A stretch of DNA of 64,000 nt from Kribbella caucasensis (GTDB lineage: Bacteria > Actinomycetota > Actinomycetes > Propionibacteriales > Kribbellaceae): positions 186,001 through 250,000 of the forward strand of contig NZ_SNWQ01000015.1 in the NCBI RefSeq assembly GCF_004361855.1. Direction: 5' to 3'. The position numbers were made by a program, and so were the translations under genes. Shown here piece after piece: positions 43,797 through 52,368 of this stretch. Below the pieces are notes generated by a model. That model did no database searches. It was not told where the DNA came from and saw only the letters and a list, made by a program, of their open reading frames with translations. How positions within the stretch are numbered: the stretch's first letter is position 1; every line of letters starts with the position of its first letter.

Positions 43797-43979
43797 CTAA
43801 GGGAAAGTGAACTGAGTTTTCAGGGTCCCGCCGAACGTGTCAAGCACCACACCGTCACTCTGAGACACGGAAGGGCCCAGGTCAGCACATACCAGGGTGC
43901 GATGTCACCGTACGCACCCCGCCGATGACGGACGGCTCCATAACCTGGGGGTTTGCTGGAATGTCCGGACTTTCCAGCG

Positions 43980-45188
43980 TCAGGGCAGCAGGTCCCGGAC
44001 AACGGCGTCGGCCAGCAGACGGCCACGCGGAGTAAGCACGAGCCGGCCGTTTTCCTCGACGAGCAGATCCCCGAGGATCGCCTTCGCCGCTTCCCGGCCC
44101 GCCGCGTCGAGTACGTCGATCGGCAGCCCGGCCTTCAACCGGATCTCCAGCAGCACGCGTTCCACCCGCCGCGTCTCCGCGTCGAGGATCTCCCGCGCGT
44201 ACGCCGGGCTCTCGCCGGCTGCTATGCGTTCGGCGTACGCACTGGGGTGCTTGACGTTCCACCAGCGGACGCCGCCGACGTGGGAGTGGGCGCCCGGGCC
44301 GATCCCCCACCAGGTGTCGCCGCGCCAGTAGAGCTCGTTGTGCCTGCAGCGGGCGTCATCGGTGCGCGCCCAGTTGGACACCTCGTACCAGCCGAGGCCG
44401 GCCTTGGTCAGCAGTTCGTCGGCGAGCATGTACTTGTCGGCGAGGTCGTCGTCATCCGGCATCGGCAGCTCGCCACGACGAACCCGGCGGGCGAGTTGGG
44501 TGCCTTCTTCAACGATCAGGGCGTACGCACTGACGTGGTCCGGGTCGGCCGATATCGCCGACTCCAGCGAGGCCCGCCAGTCGTAGAGCGACTCCCCCGG
44601 GGTGCCGTAGATCAGGTCGAGGTTCACGTGCTCGAACCCGGCGGCCGTCGCCTCCTTCACCGCCTCCAGCGCCCTCCCCGGGGTGTGCTGGCGATCCAGG
44701 ATCCGCAGGACGTGCGACGACGCACTCTGCATCCCGAAACTCACCCGGGTGAAGCCAACTTCCAAAAGGTGAGAAAGATACTCGGGGTCCACCGACTCGG
44801 GATTGGCCTCCGTGGTCACCTCTGCATCCGGCGCCAGCCCGAACTCGTCCCGCACCGCGGCCAGCATCCGCCCGAGGTCTTCGGCCGGCAGCAGAGTCGG
44901 CGTACCCCCGCCGAAGAACACCGTGTCCACCGGCCGATCGAGCTCCGGCATCACTCGCCGGGCCAACCGAACCTCTTCGACCGCCGTCTCCGCGTACGAC
45001 GCCTGCGACGCCCCGCCGCCGAGCTCCTTCGCGGTGTATGTGTTGAAGTCGCAGTACCCACACCGGGACGCACAGAACGGCACGTGCAGGTAGAACCCGA
45101 ACGGCCGGCCGGCAGCTTCGGCAACGGCCTCCTGCGGCAGCACCCCATCCCGGGGCGCGACCTCTCCCTCGGGCAATGTCGACGGCAC
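43980..45188 (-). CDS. hemW: HemW-like radical SAM heme chaperone
   Basis: A 402-residue radical SAM protein. The Fe-S motif CASRCGYCDF has cysteines at 39, 43 and 46; HNELYWRGDTWWGIGPGAHSHV is typical of the HemW branch formerly called coproporphyrinogen III oxidase. HemW binds heme and hands it to respiratory proteins. In many actinobacteria it lies between lepA and hrcA, as here but separated from both by inserted genes. Confidence 0.92.
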   Translation of the reverse strand: MPSTLPEGEVAPRDGVLPQEAVAEAAGRPFGFYLHVPFCASRCGYCDFNTYTAKELGGGASQASYAETAVEEVRLARRVMPELDRPVDTVFFGGGTPTLLPAEDLGRMLAAVRDEFGLAPDAEVTTEANPESVDPEYLSHLLEVGFTRVSFGMQSASSHVLRILDRQHTPGRALEAVKEATAAGFEHVNLDLIYGTPGESLYDWRASLESAISADPDHVSAYALIVEEGTQLARRVRRGELPMPDDDDLADKYMLADELLTKAGLGWYEVSNWARTDDARCRHNELYWRGDTWWGIGPGAHSHVGGVRWWNVKHPSAYAERIAAGESPAYAREILDAETRRVERVLLEIRLKAGLPIDVLDAAGREAAKAILGDLLVEENGRLVLTPRGRLLADAVVRDLLP

Positions 45189-45270
45189 AGACCAATCCTA
45201 CGGAGCCATCCGCAATCGGATCGCAGCGGCAGTACGCCGACCGCGCCGCCTCCGGCCGAACAGTTGCGGG

Positions 45271-45807
45271 TCAGTCCGGGTCGTTGCCCCTCAGTCCGTC
45301 GACCGCTTCGCGGAGTACGTCGGCATGGCCGGTGTGTTTCAGGTACTCCTCCAGCAGGTCAACGAGGATCCGTCGGCGATTGACCACCCAGTCCGGGCTC
45401 CCTCGCTCGACCCTCACGTCAAGGCCCCCGTCTGCACTCATCTCCGCCCAGGCGGCCCGAGAGCGTTCCGCGGTGCCATACCACAGCGCGTACGTCTCCT
45501 CCGGGTCATCGGTGACTGCCGACTGCCACCCCCACTCGTCGTTCTCGACCCAGCCCCGGGCATCCCACGGAGGGCCGAGTGGTCGATCGGCAGCCTGAGC
45601 GGTGAATCCTTCATCGACGAACGCCATGTGTTTGATCAAACCGGCCAGCGTCATGGACGACGGCGGATGCTGTCGACGCAACTGTTCAGCATCCAGGCCG
45701 CCGGTCTTCCAGGCGAACTGCCGGCGCACGCGATCCAGGGCGAAGCACAGCACCTCCGCCTCGTCACCGCGCAGGCATTCGGTCAGCGGCAGATCACTCC
45801 AGTCCAT
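45271..45807 (-). CDS. DinB/DUF664 family protein
   Basis: A 178-residue four-helix protein with a histidine metal triad: HMAFVDE in the first part and YLKHTGHADVLREAVDG at the C-terminus, the DUF664/mycothiol-dependent DinB layout. These are often thiol-dependent transferases (maleylpyruvate isomerase-like). Substrate unknown. Transcribed away from the mer operon. Confidence 0.8.
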   Translation of the reverse strand: MDWSDLPLTECLRGDEAEVLCFALDRVRRQFAWKTGGLDAEQLRRQHPPSSMTLAGLIKHMAFVDEGFTAQAADRPLGPPWDARGWVENDEWGWQSAVTDDPEETYALWYGTAERSRAAWAEMSADGGLDVRVERGSPDWVVNRRRILVDLLEEYLKHTGHADVLREAVDGLRGNDPD

Positions 45808-45843
45808 AAGACTCCTTGTCGGTCACACCATGAACAACATCAC

Positions 45844-45900
45844 GGGACCGTGAACAACAAAATAGCCTGTCTGAGCTCCCGGTTTCTTGTTCACGGTCCC
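45844..45900. repeat. 14-bp perfect inverted repeat
   Basis: GGGACCGTGAACAA (45844-45857) and TTGTTCACGGTCCC (45887-45900) flank a 29-base loop between the DinB-like gene and the mer operon. It could be a hairpin terminator-like structure, a dimeric repressor site or a remnant of a small mobile element. Copies elsewhere in the genome would decide. Confidence 0.6.
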
Positions 45901-45925
45901 CGATTCAGGTGGGTCGGCGTACTGG

Positions 45926-45956
45926 TTGACTCTGTAGTTGGGTACGGGGTTGACGA
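45926..45956 (+). promoter_or_regulatory. MerR-type promoter of the merR-merB-merB operon
   Basis: TTGACT (45926-45931) is followed by an overlong 19-20 base spacer and a weak -10 (about 45951-45957). The spacer holds the imperfect inverted arms CTCTGTA (45930-45936) and TACGGGG (45943-45949), resembling mercury operators (CTCCGTA...TACGGAG). The start would lie close to the merR ATG at 45964. Confidence 0.55.
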
Positions 45957-45963
45957 TGGCGGT

Positions 45964-46371
45964 ATGCGAACCAGTGAGCTGGCCGGCCAGGTCGGGGTGA
46001 ATGCTGAGACGCTTCGGTACTACGAGCGTCGGGGGCTCTTGAACGAGCCGCCGCGGACGTCGGGTGGATATCGCGACTACCCGCCGACCGCGGTAGATCT
46101 GTTGCGGTTCATCAAACGGGCCCAGGAACTCGGCTTCACCTTGGACGAGGTAGAGGAACTGCTGCACCTCGACAGCGGTGGGCCGGACAGCTGCGACGTG
46201 GCCCGGGGGCTGGCCGAGCACCGCCAGGCGGACCTGGAACGGCGGATCCGGGATCTGCAGCGGATGCACGACTCGCTGGCCGATCTGGTCGCGACCTGCG
46301 ATCGGCCGCGCGCCGACCGCTCCTGCGCGCTCCTGGAGGCGATCGACCCGCACACGGAGGCGACCAGATGA
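45964..46371 (+). CDS. merR: Mercury-responsive regulator MerR
   Basis: A 135-residue MerR with HTH (SELAGQVGVNAETLRYYERRGLL) and the three Hg(II)-binding cysteines at 77, 112 and 121. Their spacing (35 and 9) equals that of Tn501 MerR (82, 117, 126). The stop overlaps the first merB by four bases, so regulator and lyases form one operon under self-control. Confidence 0.9.
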   Translation: MRTSELAGQVGVNAETLRYYERRGLLNEPPRTSGGYRDYPPTAVDLLRFIKRAQELGFTLDEVEELLHLDSGGPDSCDVARGLAEHRQADLERRIRDLQRMHDSLADLVATCDRPRADRSCALLEAIDPHTEATR

Positions 46372-47342
46372 AGCTCGAAGTCCTGCACATCCCGGATTGC
46401 CCGAACCTGCCACCCCTACTCGAGCGACTCGCCGCCGCGACCGATCTACCAATCACCACCCGGGTGATCGACTCTGACAACGCGGCCACCGAATTCGGCA
46501 TGGCCGGCTCGCCAACCCTGTTGATCAACGGGGTCGACCCGTTCGCCGCCGATGACGGTGATTGCGGCGTGGCATGCCGCCTCTACCGCGACCAGGACGG
46601 CCGGATCGTCCCCGCGCCGTCGATCGAGCAGTTGCGCAAGGCAATCACCGCGGCTGGGCAACACGCGGGCGAACAGCACGCGGCTGGACAGTCCGCGGTG
46701 CCGGGCGAGGTGTTGAGCGCGTGGCGGACTCGGGCCCTGCCTATGGACCCGGTCGAGAAGGCAGCCCACCAGGCGATCCTCCGTACCTTCGCCGCGACCG
46801 GACGGCCGCCCACCCTGGACGCTGTCGACCGCATCAGCAACGTCCGGACCTCGGGCGACGTGTTGACCGCACTGCATGACCTGGACGCGATCCGGCTCGA
46901 CCGGGACGGCCAGATCGCGGTCGCCTATCCGTTCTCCGCCACGCCGACCAGGCATCGAGTCCGGATCGGCGACGGCCAGGCCGGTGACGGAGTCGACGTC
47001 TACGCGATGTGCGCGATCGACGCGCTGGGGGTCTCGGCCATGGTCGGCGAAGACACCTTGATCGAGTCCGTCGACGTGACAACCGGTCGGCGGGTCATCG
47101 TCACCACGACCGCTGGCCGAACCACCTGGGAACCCAAAACGGCAGTGGTGTTCATCGGCGCGGACGCTGGCGGTGGGCCTTCGGCGGACTGCTGCTGCGA
47201 CTACCTCAACTTTTTCGCCGACCGCGCCGCCGCCCAGGCCTGGACCGGCGCCCACCCGAACATCCCGGGCCAGATCCTCGACCAAGACCAGGCCGAAGAC
47301 CTCGCCATCCGGCTGTTCGGGCACTTACTCGCCACAACCTGA
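46368..47342 (+). CDS. merB: Organomercurial lyase with thioredoxin-like N-terminal domain
   Basis: A 324-residue fusion. Residues 1-100 form a thioredoxin-like domain (LEVLHIPDCPNL, FGMAGSPTLLINGVDPF); a linker with AGEQHAAGQSA follows; the rest is MerB. The catalytic residues are Cys215 and Asp218 (YAMCAIDAL) and the triple cysteine at 275-277 (SADCCCDYLNFFA, aligning with Cys159). The E. coli Cys117 equivalent is not conserved. It should cleave carbon-mercury bonds; the N-terminal domain may hand over mercury or thiols. Confidence 0.88.
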   Translation: MKLEVLHIPDCPNLPPLLERLAAATDLPITTRVIDSDNAATEFGMAGSPTLLINGVDPFAADDGDCGVACRLYRDQDGRIVPAPSIEQLRKAITAAGQHAGEQHAAGQSAVPGEVLSAWRTRALPMDPVEKAAHQAILRTFAATGRPPTLDAVDRISNVRTSGDVLTALHDLDAIRLDRDGQIAVAYPFSATPTRHRVRIGDGQAGDGVDVYAMCAIDALGVSAMVGEDTLIESVDVTTGRRVIVTTTAGRTTWEPKTAVVFIGADAGGGPSADCCCDYLNFFADRAAAQAWTGAHPNIPGQILDQDQAEDLAIRLFGHLLATT

Positions 47343-47353
47343 AAGGTCCCAAA

Positions 47354-47977
47354 ATGACCACCCAGGCAGCAGAAGCCCAGCACCTGGTCAAGCTCATGCG
47401 CGCCCAGTTCGGGCTGCCCGACCTCATGCTGCACCTGACCCGACTCCTAGCCGTCGGCCAGCCGGTCACCGTGGATGAAGTCGCCGCCGCGGGAGGCTGG
47501 ACCGTCGACCAGCTCCGTACCGAGCTGGCCCGGCACCCCAGCGTCGAATGGGACGACGATGGCCGGATCGCAGGCTTCGGACTGACCCTGCGCGCGACCC
47601 GGCACCGGTTCACCTTCGACGACCGGACCGTCTACGCGTTCTGCGCCACCGACACCTTCGAATTCCCCGTCATCCTCGGCCGACCGGGCGTGGTCGAGTC
47701 CGTCTGTCCAGCCACCGGCCAGACCATCCGCGTCGAGCTCGCCCCCGACCGCGTGCTGTCCGTCGACCCACCGCAAGCCGTCGTGACCAAAATCCGGCCC
47801 GACCACCCCGTGGACGACGTACGCGCCGAGATCTGCGACCTCGGCAGCTTCTTCGCCTCACCCCAGGCGGCCGGCGACTGGCTGACCCACCACCCCGACG
47901 GAGCCATCGCGCCCGTCCACGAGGACTTCGAGATCACCAGGCAGGCAATCACCCAGCTCGGCTGGGCCGCCAAGTAA
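47354..47977 (+). CDS. merB: Organomercurial lyase MerB
   Basis: A 207-residue MerB of classical length. Active-site Cys97 and Asp100 (YAFCATDTFEFP), Cys118 (ESVCPATG) and Cys161 (EICDLGSFFAS) match E. coli Cys96, Asp99, Cys117 and Cys159. The ATG has GAAAGG upstream, 11 bases after the first lyase. Two different MerB proteins in one operon and no merA, merT or merP in the window: Hg(II) would need to be removed by enzymes encoded elsewhere. Confidence 0.92.
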   Translation: MTTQAAEAQHLVKLMRAQFGLPDLMLHLTRLLAVGQPVTVDEVAAAGGWTVDQLRTELARHPSVEWDDDGRIAGFGLTLRATRHRFTFDDRTVYAFCATDTFEFPVILGRPGVVESVCPATGQTIRVELAPDRVLSVDPPQAVVTKIRPDHPVDDVRAEICDLGSFFASPQAAGDWLTHHPDGAIAPVHEDFEITRQAITQLGWAAK

Positions 47978-48039
47978 CAACCCACCTACGGCAGATACCG
48001 GTCGATCCGGCGCAGCGTGCGTCCGGCGAAGCGGACAAG

Positions 48040-48744
48040 CTACCGCCCGATCTCGGCCGCCAGCCGAGTCAGATCGATGCCGTGCGCCTGGAGCTGTAGA
48101 CGTACCGGGTTCGGCCGGCCCGGAACGAACCCAAGGGAGGCGAGCTCTCGGCGGCTGCGGCGGCTGAGCTGGGTGCCGAGAGGGTCGGCCGCGTCCTGCA
48201 GCACGCCATAGAGGAGATGGTCCGGGCCGATACCCGCGTCACCGCGGCGGGTGGCGAAGCCGGCGGCGAACTCGAACGAGCGCTTGGCCAGAACGTGTAC
48301 GCACAGCGCGCTGGGACGCGGGTGCCCGCCCCGCCACCGCGGCCGGCGCCGCACCCGCCACTCAGCCGCAGCCACTACCTCCGGCCCGAACGAAGCTTCC
48401 AGGTGTCGTCGGACCTCGTCGACGTCCACTCCGACACCCCGCAGCGCCGCGGCCGGATCAGCAGCCGGCCCGAGCGTCGGTCCCACCTTCAGCAGTTCTG
48501 CTCGCGCCGTGTCCAGATCCAGCCCCTGGGCCTCGAGCAGGCCGACGGCCTGACCGGCACCATGCCGCAGCAGACCAAGAAGGACATGCTCGTCCGCCAT
48601 ACATGGGTGCCCGAGTTCACGAGCCTCAGCGAACGCCTGGCTGATCACCTCACGAGCGTCCGGCGTGAACCGGCGCCAGTAATCCCCGGTCCCGTCGTCG
48701 CCGGTCGCGGAGCGAACCACCCGACGAAGCCACCGCGGCCTCAT
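48040..48744 (-). CDS. Clp N-terminal (ClpN) repeat protein
   Basis: A 234-residue protein with two Clp repeat motifs: FTPDAREVISQAFAEARELGHPCMADEHVLLGLLRHG and a later FAAGFATRRGDAGIGPDHLLYGVLQD. No ATPase domain follows, so it is a free adaptor-like ClpN protein. It overlaps the HTH gene by four bases. Likely part of a proteostasis or regulatory pair whose target is unknown. Confidence 0.8.
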   Translation of the reverse strand: MRPRWLRRVVRSATGDDGTGDYWRRFTPDAREVISQAFAEARELGHPCMADEHVLLGLLRHGAGQAVGLLEAQGLDLDTARAELLKVGPTLGPAADPAAALRGVGVDVDEVRRHLEASFGPEVVAAAEWRVRRRPRWRGGHPRPSALCVHVLAKRSFEFAAGFATRRGDAGIGPDHLLYGVLQDAADPLGTQLSRRSRRELASLGFVPGRPNPVRLQLQAHGIDLTRLAAEIGR

Positions 48745-48983
48745 GACCTGTCCAGCCGCGCACTCCGCAGCCCGTGCTTGTAGTGCACGGCCTGCTTGCT
48801 CACCCCGAGTCGACGAGCGATATCCCGCCATGACCAGCCCAACTCACGCGCATGGCTCACCTGAAGCTCCTCCAGAACCTCCACCAGCTGCCGCAACGCC
48901 ACCACCGCGGTCAGCCCGACCTCCGGTTCCTTGCTCGCTGCCGCATCCATCAGCCGCCTACCCTCCGCCAAGTCCACACCCAT
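48741..48983 (-). CDS. Small HTH protein partnered with ClpN
   Basis: An 80-residue protein: helical N-terminus and a C-terminal helix-turn-helix WSWRDIARRLGVSKQAVHYKHG similar to sigma region 4. Its ATG at 48983 lies next to a four-half-site operator (48985-49032), which suggests self-regulation. It overlaps the ClpN gene, so the ClpN protein may control its stability. Confidence 0.72.
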   Translation of the reverse strand: MGVDLAEGRRLMDAAASKEPEVGLTAVVALRQLVEVLEELQVSHARELGWSWRDIARRLGVSKQAVHYKHGLRSARLDRS

Positions 48984-48984
48984 A

Positions 48985-49032
48985 TCGTCAAAATAGATTG
49001 ACGACGTCGAGTCGTCAATCAAAATTGACGAC
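48985..49032 (-). promoter_or_regulatory. Operator array with TTGACGAC half-sites
   Basis: ATTGACGAC (48997-49005) and GTCGTCAAT (49011-49019) are perfect inverted arms; a third copy ATTGACGAC is at 49024-49032 and a partial TCGTCAA at 48985-48991. It lies immediately upstream of the HTH gene. Probably bound by that HTH protein. Confidence 0.65.
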
Positions 49033-49083
49033 TCGCACACGGAAGTCCTCGGCTGCGCGACCAGCCTCACTCTGAGTCGATCG

Positions 49084-49111
49084 TAACTGTACCGACCGTA
49101 TGGTATAGTTA
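49084..49111 (+). promoter_or_regulatory. TetR operator and promoter of the SMR operon
   Basis: TAACTGTACC (49084-49093) and GGTATAGTTA (49102-49111) are inverted arms with one mismatch and an 8-base spacer. The second arm contains TATAGT (49104-49109), a good -10, 8 bases before the ATG at 49117. Binding there would block transcription. Confidence 0.7.
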
Positions 49112-49116
49112 CGGGC

Positions 49117-49707
49117 ATGAGGCCGAGTTCACGGACAGCGATTCTTGATGCGGCGTTCCGGTTGGCGGGGAATGACGACGGGGCGGTGGAGATCACCTTT
49201 GACGCGACCGCCAAGGAGGCGGGCGTCACCAAAGGCGGCGTGCTGTACCACTTCCGCACGCGTCAGGAGTTGGTGCTCGCCGTCGTTGAGTACGCCGCCC
49301 AGCGGCTCGAGGAGGCGATGCTCGCTCGGGTGGGTAAACCGTTCGAGGAGACCACGGCCGCGGAGCGGGTTCGCGCCTACGTCAGCGTCATCGCCGCCGG
49401 CCGGCTGACCCGTGCCGATCTCGCCGTCTACACCGAGGGCCTGGCGGATCCGGCGTACTGCGTCCCCTGGGAGATGACGCTTCACCGCTGGCTCAGCCTC
49501 GACGACGTCACCGACCCGGCCGAGCGGGCCCGTCTCCGGATCGCCCAGCTGGCCGCCGACGGGCTCTGGAGCGCCGAAGCCACCGATGTCTTCGCACCGG
49601 CCAAGGACCGCGACGCGGTCATCGCCCAGCTGATCGCCCTCACCGAAACGCCCACCCCAGAAACCCCCAGCCCAGAAACGCCCAGCCCGGAAAGGAGTCC
49701 CACATGA
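49117..49707 (+). CDS. TetR family repressor of the SMR efflux pair
   Basis: A 196-residue repressor with N-terminal HTH (ITFDATAKEAGVTKGGVLYHF) and a C-terminus ending in PETPSPETPSPE repeats. It probably starts leaderless at 49117. Its stop overlaps the first SMR subunit gene by four bases, so it is part of the operon it controls through the palindrome at 49084-49111. Confidence 0.85.
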   Translation: MRPSSRTAILDAAFRLAGNDDGAVEITFDATAKEAGVTKGGVLYHFRTRQELVLAVVEYAAQRLEEAMLARVGKPFEETTAAERVRAYVSVIAAGRLTRADLAVYTEGLADPAYCVPWEMTLHRWLSLDDVTDPAERARLRIAQLAADGLWSAEATDVFAPAKDRDAVIAQLIALTETPTPETPSPETPSPERSPT

Positions 49708-50063
49708 GGAAGTGGTTCGCCCTGGCCGGCGCGATCGGTGCCGAGGTCGCTGCGACGCTGGCCCTCAAGGCCGCGCTGGACCAGCCGGCCTGGTACGCCG
49801 TTGTCACCGCCGGCTACATCGCGGCCTTCATCCTGGTGACGGCGTGCCTGCGGCTCGGCATGCCGATCGGCGTCGCCTACGGCATCTGGGCCGCCACCGG
49901 CGTCGCCCTCACCGCGCTCCTGTCCGCCGTCATCTTCGGCGAACCCCTGACCGCACTCATGGGGCTCGGCATCGTCCTCATCATCGCCGGTGTCCTCACC
50001 GTCGAACTCGGCTCACACCAGGCACAGCTCGGCTCGCACAAGGCACAGGAGGTCGCGAAATGA
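49704..50063 (+). CDS. SMR family efflux subunit 1
   Basis: A 119-residue four-helix drug/metabolite transporter subunit. The key Glu14 of helix 1 (GAEVAATLALKAA) and the helix 3 motif GVAYGIWAATGVALTALL are present. The tail repeats GSHQAQ/GSHKAQ, unusual for EmrE, may keep it as a dedicated partner. It overlaps the next subunit by four bases; paired SMRs (as EbrA/EbrB) work as heterodimers. Confidence 0.88.
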   Translation: MRKWFALAGAIGAEVAATLALKAALDQPAWYAVVTAGYIAAFILVTACLRLGMPIGVAYGIWAATGVALTALLSAVIFGEPLTALMGLGIVLIIAGVLTVELGSHQAQLGSHKAQEVAK

Positions 50064-50389
50064 GCTGGATCCTTCTCATCGGAGCCATCCTGGCCGAGGT
50101 CGCCGCCACCATGTCACTGCGCGCCTCCGACGGCGGACAGAAGCGGCAGTGGATCCCGGCGATCCTCGGCGGCTACATCCTCGCGTTCGTCCTGCTCAGC
50201 CTGGCGCTCGACGACGGCATGGCCCTGGGCGTCGCGTACGGCATCTGGGCCGCCACCGGCATCGCACTCACCGCAGGCCTCGCCCGGGCCATCTTCCAAG
50301 AACCCCTCAACCGCACGATGACCCTCGGCATCGTGGTCATCGCCGTCGGCGTACTCACCGTCGAGCTCGGCGCCCAGGCCGTCCACTGA
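50060..50389 (+). CDS. SMR family efflux subunit 2
   Basis: A 109-residue subunit with Glu13 (LAEVAATMSL) and GVAYGIWAATGIALTAGLA. AGGAGG precedes the ATG. Together with the preceding subunit it should export cationic compounds (quaternary ammonium or guanidinium type) with proton exchange; substrate open. Confidence 0.88.
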   Translation: MSWILLIGAILAEVAATMSLRASDGGQKRQWIPAILGGYILAFVLLSLALDDGMALGVAYGIWAATGIALTAGLARAIFQEPLNRTMTLGIVVIAVGVLTVELGAQAVH

Positions 50390-50392
50390 GTA

Positions 50393-52228
50393 TTAGTCGT
50401 ACATCTTGTCCAGGACGTCGCTGTACTGGCTTTCCACGTACTTGCGCTTGAGCTTCAGACTCGGCGTCATCTCACCACTCTCGACGGTCAGGTCCCGGTC
50501 GAGGATGGTGAACTTCTTGATCGTCTCCCAGCGATTCAGGCCGGCGTTCAGCTCGTCCACATAGCCCTGGACCATCGCCTGGGCGGCATCGGAGGTGACG
50601 ATCTCGGCGTACGGCCTGCCGCCGAGGCCGTTCTGCTCGGCCCAGCCCTGGATCGAGTCCGGGTCCAGCGTCACCAGGGCGCTGACGAAGTTGCGCAGGT
50701 TGCCGTGGACAACGAATTGGCTGGCGTACGGGCAGATCATCTTGAACCGGCCCTCGATCACCTGCGGGGCGACGTACTTGCCGCCGGAGGTCTTGAAGAG
50801 GTCCTTCTTCCGGTCGGTGATGAAGAGGTACTCGTCCTCGAAGTGGCCGATGTCGCCGGTGTGGAACCAGCCGTCGGAGTCGATCACCTCGGCGGTCTGC
50901 TCGGGCTGGTTGTGGTAGCCGCTCATCACGCCGGGGCCCTTGATCAGGATCTCGCCGTCCTCGGCGATCTTGAACTCGGCCGCCGGGAAGATCGGGCCGA
51001 CGCTGCCCAGCCGGTACTGCTCAGGGCGGTTCAGCGACGAGCCGGCCGCCGTCTCGGTCAAGCCGTAGCCCTCCAGGATCAGCAGCCCGGCCGCGTGGAA
51101 CCACTCGGCCAGGCGCTTGTCCAGGGCCGCCGAGCCGGAGACGAAGAACCGGATCTTGCCGCCGAAGCGAGCCCGGATCTTCGACAGGACGAGCTTGTCG
51201 GCCAGCGCGTACTGCGCCGCCAGCACGCCACTCGGCTCCTTGCCCTGCTGGCGGAGCTTCGACACTCCTGCGCCGACCCCGAAAGCCCAGTGGAACAGCT
51301 TCGCCTTGACGCCGCCCTCGTCCTCGATCATCGTCACGATCCGGGCGTGCGCCTTCTCGAAGATGCGCGGCGCGGCGGCCATGAAGGTCGGCTGGACGAC
51401 AGCCGCGTTCTCGACGATCTTGTCGATCCGGCCGTCGATCGCGGTGGCGAATCCGATCTGCAGCTGTACGGCGATCAGGACCTGGCCGAACACGTGCGAC
51501 AGCGGCAGCCAGAGGAACTGCAGATCGTCCGGGCTGAGCACCCGGATCCCTTCCACCGCGGCGCCCTCGTACGTCCACACCGTGTGCGGCAGCCGCACAC
51601 CCTTCGGACGACCGGTGGTCCCGGACGTGTAGATCAAGGTGCACAGGTGATCGGGCTTGACCTGGTCGATCCGCTCATCGATCGCCTCGGGGTGCTCGTC
51701 CAGGTACTGCGCGCCGAGCTCGTCCAGGGCGGACAGGCTGATCACCCAGTCGCCGTCGCGCTCCTCGGGTTCACCGTCGATCAGCACGACCTTGTGCAGC
51801 GAGGGGGTCTCGGACTTGTGCTCGCGCAGCTTGTCGACCTGGCCGGCGTCCTCGGCGAACACCACCTGGACATCGGCGTCCGCCACGATGAACGCGACGT
51901 CGGCCGCCATCGTGGTCGGGTAGATCGTCGTCGTCGCGGCAGCTGCGAGCACGGCCGCCAGGTAGCTCTCGACCCACTCCATCCGGGTGCTCGAGGCGAC
52001 CGCGACACGTTGCTCGGGCTCGACCCCCAACGCGATCAGGCCGGCGCCGCGCCGGCGTACCAGCTCGTCTAGCTCTTGCCAGCTGACTGACTTCCACTCG
52101 TTGTCGACCGGATGGCGGAACGCCTCCCGGTTCGGCGTCGCGGCGACGCGGTCGAGAAACATCTGGGCCATGTGCTCCTTGCGGGAGCTGAGCAAGGAGA
52201 GCTGCGGACCGTCGGCAACGGGCTTCAT
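50393..52228 (-). CDS. Long-chain fatty acid-CoA ligase
   Basis: A 611-residue AMP-forming synthetase (FadD15-like). P-loop YTSGTTGRPKGV, LEGYGLTETAAG, GWFHTGDIGHFEDEYLFITDRKKD and KTSGGKYVAPQ are conserved; the C-terminal domain follows. ATG at 52228 has GGGAGG 6 bases upstream; an ATG at 52285 would add residues before that site. It activates fatty acids to acyl-CoA for lipid synthesis or beta-oxidation. Confidence 0.93.
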   Translation of the reverse strand: MKPVADGPQLSLLSSRKEHMAQMFLDRVAATPNREAFRHPVDNEWKSVSWQELDELVRRRGAGLIALGVEPEQRVAVASSTRMEWVESYLAAVLAAAATTTIYPTTMAADVAFIVADADVQVVFAEDAGQVDKLREHKSETPSLHKVVLIDGEPEERDGDWVISLSALDELGAQYLDEHPEAIDERIDQVKPDHLCTLIYTSGTTGRPKGVRLPHTVWTYEGAAVEGIRVLSPDDLQFLWLPLSHVFGQVLIAVQLQIGFATAIDGRIDKIVENAAVVQPTFMAAAPRIFEKAHARIVTMIEDEGGVKAKLFHWAFGVGAGVSKLRQQGKEPSGVLAAQYALADKLVLSKIRARFGGKIRFFVSGSAALDKRLAEWFHAAGLLILEGYGLTETAAGSSLNRPEQYRLGSVGPIFPAAEFKIAEDGEILIKGPGVMSGYHNQPEQTAEVIDSDGWFHTGDIGHFEDEYLFITDRKKDLFKTSGGKYVAPQVIEGRFKMICPYASQFVVHGNLRNFVSALVTLDPDSIQGWAEQNGLGGRPYAEIVTSDAAQAMVQGYVDELNAGLNRWETIKKFTILDRDLTVESGEMTPSLKLKRKYVESQYSDVLDKMYD

Positions 52229-52368
52229 TTCTGGCCTCCCAAGGTCAGTAACCGGAGAGTAATAGAACGGACTCCCGCTGGCCATGGTCCTCGCTCACCC
52301 GGCCGAACCATCTCTATTACGTTTCCGCAACATGCGCACACGCCCCGTGGCAGGCCAGGTACACCCCG

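Noticed and set aside
46077..46528. Open frames on the minus strand across merR.
   Set aside because: They have no ribosome sites or motifs and lie opposite a complete, motif-bearing merR.
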